Shown: positions 5,648 to 6,276 of the stretch, one piece after another | How positions within the stretch are numbered: position 1 is the first letter of the stretch | Layout: each line of letters starts with the position of its first letter | DNA from: an uncultured Collinsella sp. | GTDB taxonomy: Bacteria > Actinomycetota > Coriobacteriia > Coriobacteriales > Coriobacteriaceae | Direction of reading: 5' to 3' | DNA: 6,276 nt | Assembly: GCA_905197385.1 (NCBI GenBank) | Contig: CAJJYO010000098.1 | Location: forward strand, 1-6,276 | The notes under the pieces: generated by a model | Told to the model about the DNA's origin: nothing | Databases searched by the model: none | Seen by the model: the letters and a program-made list of their open reading frames with translations, nothing else | Made by a program: the position numbers and the translations under genes

Positions 5648-5972
5648 GTCCACTACCCTGCCTTCTGTGTCGTATACGATCCGTGCCCCGCACGGAATAT
5701 CGGGTTGTTCCCACCAGCTGACCTGGTATTTGACCCCACACTTGCGCACCGGGGCGTTTGCTCGGGAGGCCGCAGCCACCTTCACGACTGGCCCGCTCGC
5801 CCGCGAGGCGGTATTGCCCCAAAGAAAGTAGAACGGACGGTGCGGCTTACATCTAGGACGCGCCATGATCGCGCCGCGCGCACGCGGTCGCTTACGTGGA
5901 TCCCTTTGACCGCGTCTGTCTTGGACTAGGATGGGCATTTCGTCCGTCCGCAACCACAGCCTGGCAGGAACG
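5648..5972 (-). other. Long structured 5' leader of the lipoprotein gene
   Basis: If the promoter at 5979-6007 is used, about 330 nt precede the lipoprotein start. Near its 3' end the leader holds compact hairpins: ACCAG/CTGGT (5713-5717 with 5723-5727), CCGTGC/GCACGG around a 3-base loop (5681-5686 with 5690-5695, extendable by GAT/ATC across a 3-nt bulge), and the palindrome TCGTATACGA (5670-5679), all within about 85 nt of the start. I compared it by eye with common riboswitch cores (cobalamin, SAM, glycine, lysine, T-box, c-di-GMP) and with RNase P RNA, tmRNA and SRP RNA, and recognised none. The frame of the lipoprotein is open throughout, but no in-frame ATG here has a good ribosome-binding site and the residues look random, so I treat it as noncoding. 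Confidence 0.5.
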
Positions 5973-5978
5973 TAGCGC

Positions 5979-6007
5979 ATTATAGCTAAGTTCAAGCTAT
6001 AGTTTAA
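5979..6007 (-). promoter_or_regulatory. Promoter for the lipoprotein gene, sigma-70 type
   Basis: On the minus strand a perfect -10 TATAAT (5979-5984) is preceded by a 17-bp spacer and a weak -35 TTAAAC (6002-6007, 3 of 6 matches). The start of transcription would be near 5972. A 7-bp dyad fills the spacer, which may explain why the -35 is weak: an activator or repressor could act there. Confidence 0.65.
5981..6001. repeat. 7-7-7 dyad in the promoter spacer, candidate operator
   Basis: TATAGCT (5981-5987) and AGCTATA (5995-6001) are exact inverse complements separated by 7 bases. The dyad overlaps most of the -10 and spans the whole spacer up to the -35, the position expected for a repressor operator or for a spacer-binding activator. 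The protein that would bind it is not identifiable. Confidence 0.55.
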
Positions 6008-6079
6008 GGTTAGGGACGTTATTCGCATCGCGAGCACAGATTTCGCAGGTCGGGGCGGACCATTCGTGCCCCCATGAAG

Positions 6080-6108
6080 CCCGGAGCTCCCCCACGGGGA
6101 GCCCCGGG
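6080..6108. repeat. GC-rich hairpin 1
   Basis: CCCGG (6080-6084), one mismatched base, GCTCCCC (6086-6092), loop CAC, GGGGAGC (6096-6102), one mismatched base, CCGGG (6104-6108). That is 12 base pairs with a 3-base loop, and no U-tract on either side. It abuts hairpin 2. Confidence 0.75.
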
Positions 6109-6127
6109 GCACCCGTCTCAGGGTGCC
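6108..6127. repeat. GC-rich hairpin 2
   Basis: GGCACCC (6108-6114) and GGGTGCC (6121-6127) pair perfectly around the 6-base loop GTCTCA. It shares its first base with hairpin 1, so the two form a back-to-back pair. Confidence 0.75.
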
Positions 6128-6133
6128 GTGTGC

Positions 6134-6187
6134 AAAAAACGGCAAATATGAGTACTGCTACCAATTTAGTAGCAGCGTATTTCCGCC
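6134..6187 (-). terminator. Probable terminator of an off-window upstream gene
   Basis: On the minus strand: GGC, bulge, AAATA, bulge, CTGCTAC, loop TAAATTG, GTAGCAG, bulge TACTCA, TATTT, GCC, then G and TTTTTT. The three paired blocks sum to 15 bp with internal loops, and the T-run follows at once. The internal loops make it less typical than the other two terminators, so it may instead be part of a dispersed intergenic element. Confidence 0.5.
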
Positions 6188-6219
6188 CCACGAGCCCTTT
6201 TTGAGTTCCGCACAGTCCG

Positions 6220-6231
6220 CTTGGCGCCAAG
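6220..6231. repeat. 12-bp perfect palindrome CTTGGCGCCAAG
   Basis: Every base pairs with its mirror, with no spacer. The length and symmetry fit a dimeric regulator's operator, but no family can be assigned from the site alone and chance occurrence is possible. Confidence 0.5.
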
Positions 6232-6276
6232 ATATTCCACATTCGTTTATTATCTCGGTAGCGCGCAGAGATGTGG

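Larger units (their letters stand above)
6008..6276. other. Noncoding structured region at the right edge
   Basis: Besides the hairpins and palindrome listed separately, I find no gene here on either strand: the only sizeable frame (5997-6242, minus) crosses the hairpins and lacks any family features. Right of the palindrome, the minus strand has an AT-rich patch with GATAAT near 6250-6256 that could be a -10, but the matching -35 would lie at the window edge and cannot be judged. Confidence 0.6.

Noticed and set aside
5630..6145. Upstream extension of the lipoprotein frame (up to 172 extra residues)
   Set aside because: A lipoprotein signal peptide must be N-terminal, and the extension would bury it. 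The in-frame ATGs lack good ribosome-binding sites, the extension crosses the promoter, and the residues look random. Kept as noncoding leader.
5997..6242. Minus-strand frame of 81 codons at the right edge
   Set aside because: It passes through the tandem hairpins and the terminator-like structure and shows no family features.
6237..6276. CCACAT/ATGTGG inverted repeat at the window end
   Set aside because: Only 6 bp with a 28-base spacer, and cut by the window edge; too weak to call.

Overview
The window is GC-rich bacterial chromosome. Every gene I can support lies on the minus strand, so transcription runs from right to left. The protein set, purine-rich Shine-Dalgarno sites, U-tract terminators and strong GC bias fit a high-GC Gram-positive. 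My best guess is a Coriobacteriia member such as Collinsella. This is inference from sequence style and family resemblance, because no marker gene is present to prove it.

Layout from right (upstream) to left (downstream). Positions 6276-6008 are noncoding and highly structured. They hold a 12-bp palindrome, a probable terminator for an off-window gene, and two GC-rich hairpins in tandem. A promoter with a perfect TATAAT (5979-5984) and a dyad filling its spacer comes next. It precedes a leader of about 330 nt and a gene for a solute-binding lipoprotein with an acidic tail, which ends in a clear terminator (4531-4570). After about 210 nt without a gene comes a long-form ribosome hibernation promoting factor (3736-4320). 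It is followed by a strong terminator (3675-3706) that stops only a few bases short of the ribosome-binding site of a DegV-family lipid-binding protein (2703-3656).

A further 98 nt on begins a compact four-gene run with gaps of only 5, 15 and 6 nt. The genes are a beta-hydroxyacid dehydrogenase family oxidoreductase with a 53-residue His/Cys/Asp/Glu tail, a small membrane protein, a HEAT-repeat-like helical protein, and an NAD-type isocitrate dehydrogenase cut by the left edge. Two of the Shine-Dalgarno sequences lie inside the last codons of the preceding gene, so translation is probably coupled.

The most unusual item is the metal-binding-type tail on the oxidoreductase (residues 307-359: 14 His, 9 Cys, 15 acidic). 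Such tails are known on nickel and zinc handling proteins such as HypB, UreE and SlyD, but are not a normal part of this dehydrogenase family. The membrane and HEAT-like proteins between it and isocitrate dehydrogenase have no function I can name, so the cluster may be an undescribed metabolic or metal-linked unit. The structured region right of the lipoprotein gene is the second place worth attention. I see no tRNA, rRNA, CRISPR array or insertion sequence.
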